Origin: Cudoniella acicularis
Taxonomy: Eukaryota; Ascomycota; Leotiomycetes; Helotiales; Helotiaceae
Assembly (NCBI GenBank): GCA_013054445.1
Contig: JAAMPI010000666.1
Location: 1-28,641, forward strand
Direction of reading: 5' to 3'
Length of the DNA: 28,641 nt
In this document: one piece after another, positions 1 to 10,850 of the stretch
Numbering within the stretch: the first letter of the stretch is position 1
Layout: the number at the start of each line of letters is the position of its first letter
The notes under the pieces: model-generated
Database searches by the model: none
Told to the model about the DNA's origin: nothing
What the model saw: the letters and a program-made list of their open reading frames with translations, nothing else
Translations under genes and position numbers: made by a program

Positions 1-211
1 TTTTGCGCCTCCTCTGCAAAATATTAGCATAAGCTGTTCATTATGTTATGTGAAATAATGATTGTGTATACCTATTGCCGCGCACGTGGTCAATGGAGAT
101 GGGTGTCCCCGTAATAGCTGCCAGTGAAACGGCGACTCGGACAAGCTGTCCACCGCCTTCCCCAATTCTGCCGTCCAGTTTGACAATATTCTGTGACGCC
201 ATGTTCTGCAT
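1..211 (-). CDS. RTCA: RNA 3'-terminal phosphate cyclase, 5' end only (cut by window edge)
   Basis: The minus strand from ATG 211 or the in-frame ATG 202 encodes the start of an RNA 3'-phosphate cyclase, which converts RNA 3'-phosphates to 2',3'-cyclic ends using ATP. The visible motif is VKLDGRIGEGGGQLVRVAV, followed by a segment ending IDHVRGNR. The EGGGQ..R pattern after a LDG strand is the family N-terminus, and it separates RtcA from its Rcl1 relatives, which lack EGGGQ. Exon 1 ends at 72 in phase 2. A 58-bp intron (71-14, GTATAC...TTTGCAG, branch GCTAAT) follows, and exon 2 starts at 13 and reads on as R-G-G-A-K off the edge. The whole visible coding part is under 60 codons. The rest of the gene lies outside the window. 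Start choice between 211 and 202 is open. Confidence 0.85.
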
Positions 212-1116
212 AAGGCAGGTGGAGGTGTCCCAGGATTCCGGGCAAACTGGAGCAGATTGTGTTGCTGCCTGTTCGCGTGTTCGCCTTGTGGATGCAGATT
301 CAGCCTTGCGGGATGGTGGGGGGTGCTGGAGGGTAAGTCCAAAGCCCGAGGATACAAGTACTAGAGAGGATCTCTGGTGAGTATCTTGAGAATTGGGGTA
401 GAGGGAAAGATAGAGGAAGTGTCTCCGTTAACCCTGTCAACCAGGATGCGACTAGACGACACCGCGAGCAAACCAAATGTTACTCTGGTTGCAACTTCAA
501 TGGAAGTCTTCGTCATCTCATAATGAAAAAGGTGTCGTGGGAGGGCTGAGGCATTATAACGCTGGCCAATTGACTGTGAGTCACGGCGGCGAGAAGTCGA
601 GAAAGGAGTGACTGTGTTTCGTATAGGTACATTGGATGGAAGAAAGTAGGCGGGAGTCGCAGAACAAATGAAAGCACAGGCCGGTTTCCTCTTAAAGCGG
701 CAGGTGAGCGTCTTCCCCGGCCGCCGGGAAAGAAACATCCTATAACAGCGCTTCAAGAATCCCATTTCTTCATTTCCAGCACTCGGCCTGGTGCGGACAC
801 TTGTGTTGAACACTGAACCTAGCAGATCATGTACAAACAGGGTGCCTTAGAGTGCCTTGCTGATAAATGTTGATAGGCCAATTCTGGTGACGCCGCTTTA
901 CTCGACCCAAGTTCTCACAAATGCTCCGCCCCCGCCATTCAAGCCTTGGCAACCCGTCACTTCAGCATAGTCAACAGCCTTACCAGCAGCTTGACGAAAC
1001 CTCCACTCCAGCAATCTATCACCGCCCATGGCCATGATGCTGGTGTATGATCGTCGTTATATCTACCCACTTCTGACCGCCGACGAGACCAACGACTAGG
1101 ACTGCCACAACCTACC
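212..1116. other. Intergenic region between divergent genes
   Basis: About 900 bp separate the minus-strand cyclase gene from the plus-strand BTB/F-box gene, so both promoters should lie here. A 150-codon open frame on the minus strand (813-361) has no ATG at its first codon and shows no recognisable domain. It contains an Arg/Ser-rich stretch that vaguely resembles a mitochondrial presequence, but I do not call it a gene. No repeats or RNA genes were seen. Confidence 0.5.
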
Positions 1117-3908
1117 ATGTCAATGATGCGCCAGCTCTCTCATGCGAGTTCTAGCTCGAACTCGAATTCAGCCGCCAGCCCGAAGAATCGGTACGGCATT
1201 TTTAGCAGGAGGAAGAACCACTCGTCTGCGGGCTCCCTGTCGCAAGATGTTGGCTCTGATAAGATATATGATGTATGCCCAATATGTGTTGAGTCTGATC
1301 GTCGTTAACCATGCCGAAGCATAATCACAGCGAGGATAAAATCCTGAACTCCCCGCTCACACTCCCAGAACTCGAACCGACACGGTCACGACCACGATCG
1401 AATGGATTGCCCTCCCCAGATTCCTATATTGCCGCCACGCATGATACCGAATATCTGCAGTTGAGGGAAAACATTCGTCTTCTGCGAAAGGCCCCGGCGG
1501 GCGCTGATGCAAAAAAGGTAGACCAAGCTTGGGAAGTGTACAAGAAATACCGAGAAGAATGTCTTCAATTATGCAAGAGCGTGCTACACAAAGCTCGTAA
1601 GTGGTCAAAGGGGTCCGGAATTGCTGTCTGCGGAGCCTGAAGTACTGATTAGCTTAGAAAGCAACGGCCGTAGCGCCTCTATCGAATCCCACATAGACCC
1701 TTTGGACACTCGTTCTTCGTTCAGCGGCTCATTGACTGAGTCATCCTTACCGTTTCATGTCAATGAGCAATGGCTAGCGTCTATACAAGAGTATAAGTCA
1801 ATTCAAGAGCAGATGATCGAAAATCTTCGCGCCTGCCTACTGGCGACATACAGGAAGAACGAGCCGGAAGCGTCGGATCGTCAAGTGACTTTGTTTTTGG
1901 ATGATTTTGTGCTTCGAAAGAACTTGATCCTGAAATGGAGAGATGCCAGTGTTCATGCTATGAAGTCGGAGAAACTGTTATTCTGGGACCATTTTAGAAT
2001 TCGCTCTAAAAATTTCGAAACATTGAAGCTCGACCTGCAAGCGGTTGGAAACTTGTTCGACGTAGCGGACTCAGGAGAGGCTCCAGATATGGCTATTCGT
2101 GAATGTGTCATTTCTAAAAATGGGGATACAATATTAGAATTTGCCAACAAGGGCTTAGCGATACATCCTGTCTTGAGATTTCGTGTATCTTCACATCTCC
2201 TGGCCGAATCCTCGCCCTTGTTTGCGCAGATGCTTTTACCTAAACCGATAGGCAGTGTTCCAGTCGACATGGTCGGCCAGCTTCCGCCTCCCCCTTCCAG
2301 GATCACCTGCAGAGACGGGATGGAAGTGAAAGTTTATCGAATGCCCCAAATGGAGCTCAACAACAATGATGCACTCACTATCCTCCTCCATGCCGCTCAT
2401 ATGCACAACGCGAAGGTTCCTAGGCAGATAGACTTTCCTGTTTTCGTAAGCGTCGCCGAGGTATGTCTGAGATATCGATGCACTTCACCCCTAGAATTGC
2501 AAGTAGAATATCAATGGCTTCCTCAATGGCAACACATGATCGGAGATGACAGTCCAGATGGAATGTTACTCATCAGCTTCGCTTTTGGATTACGGAGAAT
2601 CTTCACACGAATGTCTAAAACAGCAATATTGAACTCTCTGGACGACACAGAAATTCAAAGCAAGCACATCTGGCCACAAGCTGTCAGAGACAAGATTCAG
2701 GCTATCCGGGCCGCCAAGATAGCTCAAATACATGAATGCTGCACCAATGCCATTGAGGAGTATTTCAGACCACCATCAGATTATGCAGATCAAAGAACCA
2801 GTGTTGGATCTCTGCAGTTCACAACAGTTCCTCGGTGTCCGAAAGGCTCACATCAATGCGATGCGACCAATTTAGGATGGCTAATGCTCGTATACAACGA
2901 ACTGCGAGTGCTTCCCAGCATCATGAACAAGGTCGGCTTCCACCATTTACCAGCATCGCCGAGGCGAGCTTGAAAGACCTAGTCGATTGTTTGAGATTAA
3001 TGCCCAGCGCCCCGCAAGTTCATAACGGAGTTTGTGACTATGCTCCTGCGTTCAGAAGTGCGATAAATGATATATACAACAGTATTTCAGGATTGACTTT
3101 ACGAGACATCACTGGTCGAGAAGGGTGGGCTTTGTCTAAACATGCTGGCCCGACTGAAAATCGATACGATGATAATCCTCGGGATCTAACAGAGTTGGAA
3201 GCGCCTCATCAAACCAGGAAAGCAGCGGCTATGTCCAACGAGGATATAAATTTCCGGATATTATCGTACGTTGATGATCTGAAGGATTTAACTGCGGCCG
3301 CTATGATCGACAAAACTTTTTATCGGGCCTACAAGAGACACGAAGCCTCGCTCTTGAAGAATGTATTCAGGGCAGAACGGAGGAGAACATTATCCCAAGT
3401 TGGTCCAGATATTTCAAGCTTCCGCGAGACAACCAAGCCATCCATCGCGGGACCCAGTCGTCCTAACGGCGCTAATCCTCCAGCGAAGGATAATTCTAAA
3501 TATCTAAGGGTCGAGAGGCCAAAAATAACAGCGCCACCCAGGATTGACACCTCCGGAGGGAATGATGACCTTTACGATGTTTCGCCTCCGTTCACGCCAT
3601 TGAGCCATGGAGACATGCCAATGTCTGCGGAGGAGGCACACAGGATTTTGTGGCCAGATGATGATTCTTTTGAGGAAACAAATCAATCTCCTCGAGAAAG
3701 GCATCCGCCTCGTGGCAGTGAGAAATTTCTGATCGGGGAAGTGTCAAATTTCTCATTTGGGCAAAAGACAATACCAAGGAAAGGGGATGTGAAACACATT
3801 GAGGATAAGGCACGGATGACAGAAGATGACAAGAACAAGCATTTGAGGGATGAAAAGGATATGGCGCTTGGCTTGGGGGCTTACAAGCAAAGCGCCTCAC
3901 CGTCCTAG
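1117..3908 (+). CDS. BTB-like and F-box-like domain protein, about 890 residues, with a frame break
   Basis: Exon 1 is 1117-1272 and intron 1 is 1273-1319 (47 bp, GTATGC, branch GTTAAC). Exon 2 is 1320-1596 and intron 2 is 1597-1657 (61 bp, GTAAGT...CTTAG). Exon 3 runs from 1658. The N-terminus is Ser-rich and basic. A BTB/POZ-like core lies near residues 300-340 (FRVSSHLLAESSPLFAQML), followed by the segment ATNLGWLMLVYNELRVLPS. An F-box-like segment lies near residue 670 (INFRILSYVDDLKDLTAAAM), and the tail is charged. BTB plus F-box suggests an adaptor for cullin ubiquitin ligases, an inference from domains only. The frame changes from phase 1 to phase 0 between about 2919 and 2970 with no credible intron; a single missing G in the GG at 2931-2932 would join the two parts. 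Ends with TAG at 3906-3908. Confidence 0.75.
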
Positions 3909-4090
3909 TTTGATACATGATTTTGGATGAATTTCAGCGTGGCGTTTGGAACAGGATTTGGGCTGGACAACGGACATGATGATACTCTGCCGGCGCATTA
4001 TACCCCATCGCGCACTCGGGAGATTTGGGGTGTTGGTTCATCTAGGTATATGATGTGACAACATACGTGCTATATACGTGCATATATATC
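3909..4090. other. Short intergenic gap between convergent genes
   Basis: The 182 bp between the stop of the BTB/F-box gene and the stop of the glyoxalase-fold gene must hold both 3' UTRs. It is AT-rich near 4070-4090. No separate feature was seen. Confidence 0.6.
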
Positions 4091-4758
4091 TCAAACATAA
4101 TTCGATATTCTAGATACTCAGCAGTCCATACTCAGAAGTAAGAATAAAATAAAAACAGAAACTTACTCGATCAAATTCCCATCCGGATCTCGACAATACA
4201 CACTTCTTATTTTCCCTCTAGCCCCGGTCCTCATCACTATCCCCTCATCCGTCTTCTCATCTCCTAGATCAACCATCTCGACACCGGCATCAATGAGGCG
4301 TTTCCGCACTTCCTTCACGTCGTCGTTGGTTAGGAAGCATAGATCTGCGCTTCCTTGCTTGACGTTTAGGGCTTTGGGCTCGAATTCCTGTGTCATTTTA
4401 ATTTTATATCAGTATTTCCTTTCAAATCCCTTATATTCATCTGAAAGTTTTCTCACATGAGATAAAAGGTGGGGAGAAATACATTATCGAGCGCATGTAA
4501 ATTTATCTTCTGCGCGCCGAAATTCAATGAATACCGTGTTATTTCTGGCGTGGCGGCTGAGATGAAAGATTCGGCTTTCATGCCGAGGTTTTTGGTGTAC
4601 CATTCTGTGGTTTTGGGGATGGAGTGGACGGTTAGGACGAGGTGGTCGAGGGATTTAATTGTTGCTGCTGGGGTGGTAGACATTTTTCTGATGGGGATTT
4701 TAGGGATTTTGCAGAGAGAGTGGACCAGGAAGGAGCGAAATAGAAGGGGAGAGGTCAT
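4091..4758 (-). CDS. GLOD5-like glyoxalase/VOC-fold protein, 171 residues
   Basis: Three exons: 4758-4483, 4387-4167 and a tiny last exon 4109-4091. Intron 1 is 4482-4388 (95 bp, GTATTT...ACACAG, phase 0). Intron 2 is 4166-4110 (57 bp, GTAAGT...TCTAG, phase 2). Reading straight through the second donor would stop right after GNLIE. Splicing instead adds ISNYV and completes the family ending DPDGNLIEISNYV. Likely metal ligands of the vicinal-oxygen-chelate fold are His39 (LDHLVLTV), His88 (INLHAL) and Glu166 (NLIE). Order and spacing match the GLOD5 group, whose substrate is not established. The first 25 residues are basic and hydrophobic (LLFRSFLVHSLCKIPKIPIRK), possibly a mitochondrial presequence, with a second Met at residue 26 giving a shorter cytosolic form. 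It shares a 203-bp divergent promoter with the dehydratase gene. Confidence 0.88.
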
Positions 4759-4961
4759 GTTGAAAGTTGAGAGTTGAGTTTGAGAGGAAGTGGGATGAAA
4801 ATGAAGAGGGGTGTTGATGACGTTTGTACGCAGCCAATCAGAGATCAGAATATAGATCCGCCGAGGCTGATGAAACCTTGCTCCAAAAAATCCTCAAAGC
4901 TCCCGCCATGTCAACACCATACTTGCACAAACGACACAACACACCATGAACAGCCCTCAAA
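4759..4961. promoter_or_regulatory. Divergent promoter between GLOD5-like and Tcd-type genes
   Basis: Only 203 bp lie between the two start codons, so transcription in both directions must begin within it. No clear TATA box was seen. The plus-strand leader just before 4962 is C/A-rich with several ACAC runs, typical of fungal 5' UTRs. Confidence 0.5.
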
Positions 4962-6782
4962 ATGGACAGGCGCTATAACCAGCCTTACTACGCACCATCA
5001 TCCTCTTCCTCTTCGTCGCGATCCTACGACCACGACTACAACTACGACCAGCGCACACCCTCGCGCTCCCCGTCCACAACTCCACCTCAAGAACCAGAGC
5101 AACAGCCGAAGAAAGAAAGCATGTCTTCGTGGTTCTCGCGCGTCACGACATCCACACAGGCGCAATTCGCGGCCACGGCGGTGGTTTCCGGTGCGGTTGT
5201 TGCAGGGGCTATATTGGGGTATCAGCATGTGAGGCGGCAGGAAAGGGCGGAGGATTTGAAGAGGGAGATTCCGAAGGAGGGGGATGGGCATTTTGTTGGT
5301 CAGGTATGTTTGCTCCACTGCTCTTTTTGGGGGAAGGGGTGACTTTTGGGAGGGGAGTGAAGGATAAAAGAGGGATGCTGATGGGAGAAGTGAAGCTCAC
5401 AGATTTTGGCGCGGCGTCGACGGTGTTGAGTAAAGAGGATGAGAGGAGTGCGAGGTTGGCGGAGAGGGCGCAGAAGGGGGATTATGATGAGGGTATTCTT
5501 CCCTTTTTTGAACTCTTTGGGTAAGGAAAATGGCTAATCTTTGATGGTAGAACTCATCCTGGAACAACTTGCGCGAAATCGGGTATTTCTTACGGATAAG
5601 GGACTGAACAAGTTGCGCTCGGCGTTCATAATTGTGGTAGGCTGTGGAGGGGTTGGGTCGCATTGCACAGCAGCACTTGCACGCTCTGGTGTTTCCCGTA
5701 TACGCCTCATCGACTTCGACCAAGTGACACTTTCCTCCCTAAACAGACATGCAGTCGCAACGCTCGCAGATGTCGGAACACCAAAAGTCTTCTGTCTACG
5801 CAAACGATTGCAACAAATCACCCCCTGGGTATACTTCGATCTCTGCAACGAGTTATATCAACCTGAGGCTGCAAATCGGCTACTAGGAGACTGGGACGGT
5901 CGAAAGCCGGATTTCATTGTGGATGCGATCGATAATATTGACAGCAAAGTCTCTTTGTTGGAATACTGCTACAAGAACAACCTACCTATAATCTCATCCA
6001 TGGGTGCTGGCTGCAAATCAGACCCTACAAGGATATTTATTGGGGATATTTCGGCAAGTACAGATGACCCCCTTTCCCGTTCTACGCGGCGACGTCTTCG
6101 TGCTCTAGGCATCGCATCCGGTATTCCAGTTGTATTTTCCACCGAGAAACCCGGACCAGGAAAAGCGCAACTGCTACCACTCCCCGAAGAAGAATTCGCA
6201 AAAGGATCAGTAGGTGATCTTGGTGTCCTCCCCGATTTCAGAGTCAGGATATTACCTGTCCTTGGAACGATGCCAGCAGTCTTCGGCTACGCGGTAGCAA
6301 ACCACATCATTTTGAAAGTCACAGAATACCCAAGCGAATACCTCCCCGCTAAAGGAAGAGAGAAGATGTATGATGGCATATTGGCTCAACTGCAAGGCTA
6401 CGAGGAGAAATTAGCGCGAGCTACAACTCCGGGTGAAGATGCGCAAGGGATGAAACTCGGCGTATCGGCAAACGATATCGGTTATATCGTAGAAGAAGTA
6501 TTTAGGGGTAAGAGTGCTATCAGTGGTATTCCTACCCGCCTGGGTGTCGTGAGATGGCGAAAGCCTGCAGAGGGGAGCACGATGGATACAAGTGTTGAGG
6601 GGCAGAAGAGTAGTAAAGTTAGGTTGGGCGAGTTGGTGTGTATGACGAAGGAGGAGGCGGCGGTGCATCAAAGGGAGGTTGTTTTGGGTGGGAAGACGCC
6701 GGAGGGGTTGTATGATAGGGAGACGGTGGAGTTAGTTGAGGAGAGGTTGTTGGAGGAGGTGGGGTTTGAGAAATATAGATGA
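4962..6782 (+). CDS. TCD1: tRNA threonylcarbamoyladenosine dehydratase (TcdA/Tcd1-Tcd2 family), 556 residues
   Basis: This ThiF/E1-like enzyme dehydrates t6A37 of tRNAs to cyclic ct6A using ATP. Exons are 4962-5303, 5396-5492 and 5551-6782. Introns are 5304-5395 (GTATGT, branch GCTGAT, acceptor GAAG) and 5493-5550 (GTATTC, branch GGCTAAT, acceptor GGTAG). Residues 1-60 are Ser/Tyr/Pro-rich. A single membrane segment lies at about 69-88 (FAATAVVSGAVVAGAILG), matching the membrane-anchored, mitochondrial outer-membrane location known for yeast Tcd1/Tcd2. The adenylation domain starts near 150, with the nucleotide loop GCGGVGSH at 177-184, then IRLIDFDQVTLSSLNRHAV and the DAIDNIDSK strand, all typical of TcdA. 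The C-terminal part is longer than in bacterial TcdA, as in fungi. Which of the two yeast paralogues it matches cannot be told; the symbol marks the family. Confidence 0.9.
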
Positions 6783-7369
6783 TTGGATTTTTCTTCCTCT
6801 TCTACTTGCTTGCTTGGTTCTTGGAAGTGAGCCTGCTGGTTATGGTATTGTTTTTGTGAGTAGTTTTCACTCCCCCCCTCCTTGTTTTCTTTCCCCATTC
6901 TGAACTTTTCTTATTTTTTGAGTGATAAAAACCACCTGAACGGTTTGTGCAGAAATATTCATAAGACATTCAGCAGAATCTTGTATTTGGAGGCTGATTT
7001 GTATAATCTTTTACACAGCAGGCCTGGGTTTTGTAAGTAAGATTCTGTGGTGAAATTTCAATAGCTTACTGCGCCACTAATAATATATTCACACTGCCAG
7101 CCGGGTTCTACTTCAGATAATGCCTCGTAGGGCCATCGCGATCTGCTTGCATTAGTCTTTCATCGCTTCAGTACTTCGCCCCCCTTTAGCGGCTCAATCT
7201 CCTATGTATTCACAACCAAACATTTATTTTCTAGATCAAGTGGCCGCCTACTTGAAAAAAAAAAAAAAATTTATCTTGATTATAACCAAACGGAATGCAA
7301 CGGCTGCTATCGTGCCTAGTGAGAATCCTACCCAAATATATATAATAAGAAGCTAATTATTATTGCTAG
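6783..7369. other. Intergenic region with 15-A tract
   Basis: Contains the 3' end of the dehydratase gene and the upstream region of the membrane protein gene. An uninterrupted run of 15 A lies at 7255-7269. The sequence GCTAATTATTATTGCTAG ending at 7369 looks like a branch site plus acceptor, so an upstream non-coding or short coding exon of the next gene probably lies here. I could not fix it: the nearest ATG with a downstream GTGAGA donor (7295) gives the wrong phase. Confidence 0.4.
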
Positions 7370-8572
7370 AAGACGCATCTGCTTCCACGAACTCAGCCTC
7401 TCCTGTGACCTGGTACCTCATAGTCTGGATACTACTCTCCCTCGCATCCAACTCCATGGCCCAACCCTCCGGTCGACTATGCGGCGCCTCAACCCGCTAT
7501 CGAGTATATCTCAGCAGCTCCCCACTCTTCTGCTTCGCCGACAGCCTCTCAATTCTCATCCGCTTACTCGCGACCTCTATTCACCTCCACATCTCGCCCT
7601 TAAAAGCCAGTCGCCTAACCATCATTTCTAGAGCCGATGAACGCCATCACTCCAAACGTAACAACGACACTTCTTTCGATGATCAATTTCCCGCTACCGG
7701 CGTTACGGAGCATGAAGGTTTCCCATCAGCTAACCCCCCAGCTGCTTGGCTCCGATGGCTTTTTTCCCTCGTGGGTACAGTACCGGCTGCTATTCAGCTT
7801 GGTTCCTTCTCCGGCGTGCCGGGGACTCAAATTTTGGGGTTGATGTTTGTTTGTTCCTTTACAATCATCGAGCTTGTTACCTTCCTCTCTTCTTTCAACG
7901 ACGAGAAAAAATGCGGTACTATTCCGGAAGTTTTGGGCTACTTGAAGGTAGAGGGCGTTCCTATTGAGGAGCAAGATATTCGCTTCAAGGCCTACAAATT
8001 GGTTATTTGTCTCGAATGGTGCGAAACGGCTCTGTTCATCATAACTCTCGTTGCGCGGTTTGCAATGCTGTTTGAGCTGATCCCGCAAATCTGGATCTGC
8101 GCCACCGCACCCCTTGGCAAAATCTTCGAATATACCATCGGGCAACTGTATTTCCCATCCTTGGCAGCTGCATGCTCCTGTTACAGCTCCTCACCGTAGT
8201 AACCTTCTCACTCTTGCTATGGGACCTAGGGCCATCTCTGCATCGTCGCTTTCACTGGACAAAATGGTTCTGGTGCTGGGTATTCAGCACAAACCTGCTA
8301 GTCTCGCTACCCTATAACGAAGAAAAAAAGCCTTCTCTTATCCCGTTACAACGATCAAGTTTTGGGCAGAAGGGAATGAATGTAGGACTTGTTCTGTTCG
8401 CATTGTATTTTTTGCATGGGGGTATGGCGTGGCTTTGTGAGCGTCACCCTAGGATTGCGAAGGGCGCTGAGGATTGAGGGGAATTTGGGATTTGGAGAAG
8501 ATTGAGCATCTTAACAAGGAGCAGAGGACTGGGTATGAGGAAATAGCGGGTGTCATACATGAGCATGCTTAG
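7370..8572 (+). pseudogene. Multi-pass membrane protein, fungal hypothetical, frame broken twice
   Basis: Not a family I recognise. Coding begins after a probable acceptor at 7369; the first in-frame ATG is 7456. Hydrophobic segments include WYLIVWILLSLAS, a stretch around RWLFSLVGTVPAAI, ILGLMFVCSFTIIELVTFL, ETALFIITLVARFAMLFEL, LLLQLLTVVTFSLLLW, WFWCWVFSTNLLVSL and MNVGLVLFALYFLHGGMAW, so six or seven passes are likely. The frame changes near 8165-8175 (phase 1 to 0), and again near 8470-8489 (phase 0 to 2), where a clear charged tail DLEKIEHLNKEQRTGYEEIA runs to TAG at 8570-8572. One added base at each point (in the CTCC after 8174, and in the TT at 8474-8475) would give one continuous protein. 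No plausible introns explain the shifts. It may be a recent pseudogene or an intact gene with consensus errors. Confidence 0.55.
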
Positions 8573-9708
8573 GAGTCTTTTTGTATTTTTTTTGTGTGAT
8601 GCGGGGTTTTGTGTGCTTTGCTATGCTCTTGTTTATGATAAGACGGGGTCGGTGAATCCGAGTTGGACTTATGTGTTTGGTTAAGATAGAGTACTATCTT
8701 GCTTGGAGCGTTTTCTGGGGCGAATAAGAAAAAAGGTTTAAGGAAAAAGAAAAATGGGATTATGGGGTGGATTCTTACCCTCTTAAGAGAAAACCATATT
8801 ATTTGGTACAAAGGGGTAAAAAGGTCCCAAAATATATTGGCAGGAAATGAATTAGGAGTGGTAGGTTCGGTTAACCGTATTTTCTCTCTCCCCCTTTTCG
8901 TAACAGCGCCCTCGCTTAAACCCATGATAGAATTCAGGGGTCGTAACTGAGAATTCGGCAAAGTCTATCACATGGTAAAGTAATCCCAACTACTATGGTT
9001 TTAAGAGCATTTATTACGCGAAAAACGGAGAAGTGAAAACTAAATGTGTCGATGTAGGTGATTCTTTCCTGTTTTCAACTCGCGCCTAAGTCTTGCTTAG
9101 GAGTAGCAGAACAACAGAGCCTTTCGCCCTTTGTTAGCTCTGTTTATGTCTGCCTAAGGTGGGTTCTGTAGGATCTGTTTAAACTTTCGAGGAAATAAGT
9201 TGACGTTGCATTAATTTATACCCTGCCGAGCTTCCCAATGTGGGGCCACTGTTAACCCACGACATCTCGCAGAACACTTGAAATTTATAAAAGAACCACA
9301 AATTCAAGTTCTACTATAAGAGAATTGAGAAGATCAATCTTAGAAATAACCTGTAGCATTTAAATCATACCGTTTCTGGTTGATGCGACGGTTGTCATCT
9401 TTTGAGGTGTTCGTGGGGTCCTTTTCGCTAAGCGAGTGCCATCAACGGTGAAAAGGGGGCACGGCGGGGAACATTTATTTACCCCATAATTTAGAAAGGC
9501 CCCGCCTGGATATAAATTAACAACCACGGCACTTTATTTAAACACGATTCCCGGAGCAAATATGCTAAAGTACTTAAATGCTGCCAATTCCGCCATATCC
9601 CCGGGATCACCAGCAGAAGCTTAAATTTCGGATTCCTTGGGTACTGAGAAACCAGCATCACTTACATCACTCCTTACCTCACTCTTCCGTCTTCTGAATT
9701 GAATCAGG
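8573..9708. other. Intergenic region, promoter of secreted-protein gene
   Basis: No gene was seen over about 1.1 kb. The distal half is probably the DUF8021 gene promoter: TATA-like ATATAAATTAA near 9510-9520, TTTATTTAAA at 9533-9542, and G-rich AGGGG and GGCCCCG motifs at 9452-9505 of the stress-element type. A pyrimidine-rich leader precedes the ATG at 9709. Open frames on the minus strand (8961-8569) are low-complexity and unsupported. Confidence 0.4.
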
Positions 9709-10497
9709 ATGGTCCAATTAAGCCTTACAGCGGTCGTCGGCGCCCTAGCTTTGATTATGGGCACCGTCTCAGCAGACTGCACGCGCGAAAGCCTCCTGGC
9801 CGCAGCAGATACCTACATCACGGCCCAAACAGCCGGAAAACTCGATGTACTCACCACCCTCGACACCTCAAACTTCACCTACCGCGAAAATAACAAAGTT
9901 GTCGACATCAAAAAGGGCGTCCTAACTCAAGCTCTCAAAATCGACCTCAATCGCTCCACAGCAGACACAGTAGCGTGCGCCAGCTACACCATGCTCATTT
10001 CTTCCACCGGGACAAAACCTTATGTTGTTGGCACGCAAATTAGACATACAGACTCGGGCAGCATTGCGATGATTGATACAATTGCTGCTACGACTGGCTC
10101 TCTTTTCTTCGACGCGAAGAAAACGCTGGGGTATATACAAGCCGAAAGCTGGGCGCCTATCACGGATGTCAGTTCGCGCGCTAGCCGGGACACGTTGAAG
10201 AAAGTCGGAGATGCATATTTGGATATGTGGACAGATAAGAATGCCGCTGATACTATTCCATGGGGCACGAATTGCGAGAGGGTTGAAGGGAGTAGGTTGA
10301 CGAAACCGTGTGGAGGAAGTTTGCCGCATGGGGGAAGCTCGAAGCCGAATGGTATGCGGAGATATGTGATTGATGAGACGATTGGGAGTGTGGATGTTTT
10401 GTGTAGTTTTGATTCGTTGGGGAATATGCCGGATAGTCATGAGATTAGGGTGGAGGCGGGGAAGGTGAAGTATGTGCATACTATTACTGTTGAGTAA
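9709..10497 (+). CDS. Secreted DUF8021-family protein, 262 residues
   Basis: Single-exon gene. The first 22 residues form a signal peptide ([20 protein letters not shown], cleavage after SA, mature start DCTRES). The mature protein begins with an [15 protein letters not shown] segment typical of a SnoaL/NTF2-like helix. It ends with [20 protein letters not shown] followed by [15 protein letters not shown], the hallmark end of fungal DUF8021 proteins. Six cysteines lie in the mature part, the last three near the end ([19 protein letters not shown]), suggesting disulfides. N-glycosylation sites include NFT and NRS. The biochemical role is unknown; family members are extracellular. The start is fixed by the signal peptide and by a CT-rich leader ending just before ATG. 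Confidence 0.85.
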   Translation: MVQLSLTAVVGALALIMGTVSADCTRESLLAAADTYITAQTAGKLDVLTTLDTSNFTYRENNKVVDIKKGVLTQALKIDLNRSTADTVACASYTMLISSTGTKPYVVGTQIRHTDSGSIAMIDTIAATTGSLFFDAKKTLGYIQAESWAPITDVSSRASRDTLKKVGDAYLDMWTDKNAADTIPWGTNCERVEGSRLTKPCGGSLPHGGSSKPNGMRRYVIDETIGSVDVLCSFDSLGNMPDSHEIRVEAGKVKYVHTITVE

Positions 10498-10850
10498 GTT
10501 GCGACTAGGGTCATTGAGAATACTTGGTTGTTTGGAAGTATCAAGAGTGGGTTGTACATATTTATAGGAGATTTCATCGCCTAGGCAGAATGGAATACCT
10601 TCATGAGATCAGTTTGTCTTCGTATTCGAAATCGCAAACAAAACCCTAGGCAGGGCAATAGAAAGGAGTAGCAGAGTTCCTAATTTGACCTGACAAAACC
10701 CGAAATGAGTTATATCGTCATACTCTCCACCGTAGACCATACTGACTTCTTATATCGTCTCTTCAGCTTGCCAGGTAAAATACAAGTACTCTCTTGTCGC
10801 CCTTTATTAATATCTCCTGTCATATGCCATCCCCTTTAGGTTATTGCGTT
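10498..10850. other. 3' flank of DUF8021 gene
   Basis: Ordinary intergenic sequence. No gene, repeat or RNA was recognised before the AT-rich island begins. Confidence 0.4.

Noticed and set aside
361..813. 150-codon minus-strand frame upstream of the cyclase gene
   Set aside because: Its first codon is not ATG, no domain is recognisable, and it lies where the divergent promoters should be.
2890..2918. 29-nt GT...AG segment as an intron
   Set aside because: Too short for ordinary splicing and it would delete conserved-looking residues.
8569..8961. 130-codon minus frame
   Set aside because: Low-complexity product over an A/T-rich promoter region; overlaps the tail of the membrane protein gene.
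9922..10479. 185-codon minus-strand frame
   Set aside because: Exact antisense of the DUF8021 gene; Arg/His/Ile-rich composition typical of a shadow frame.
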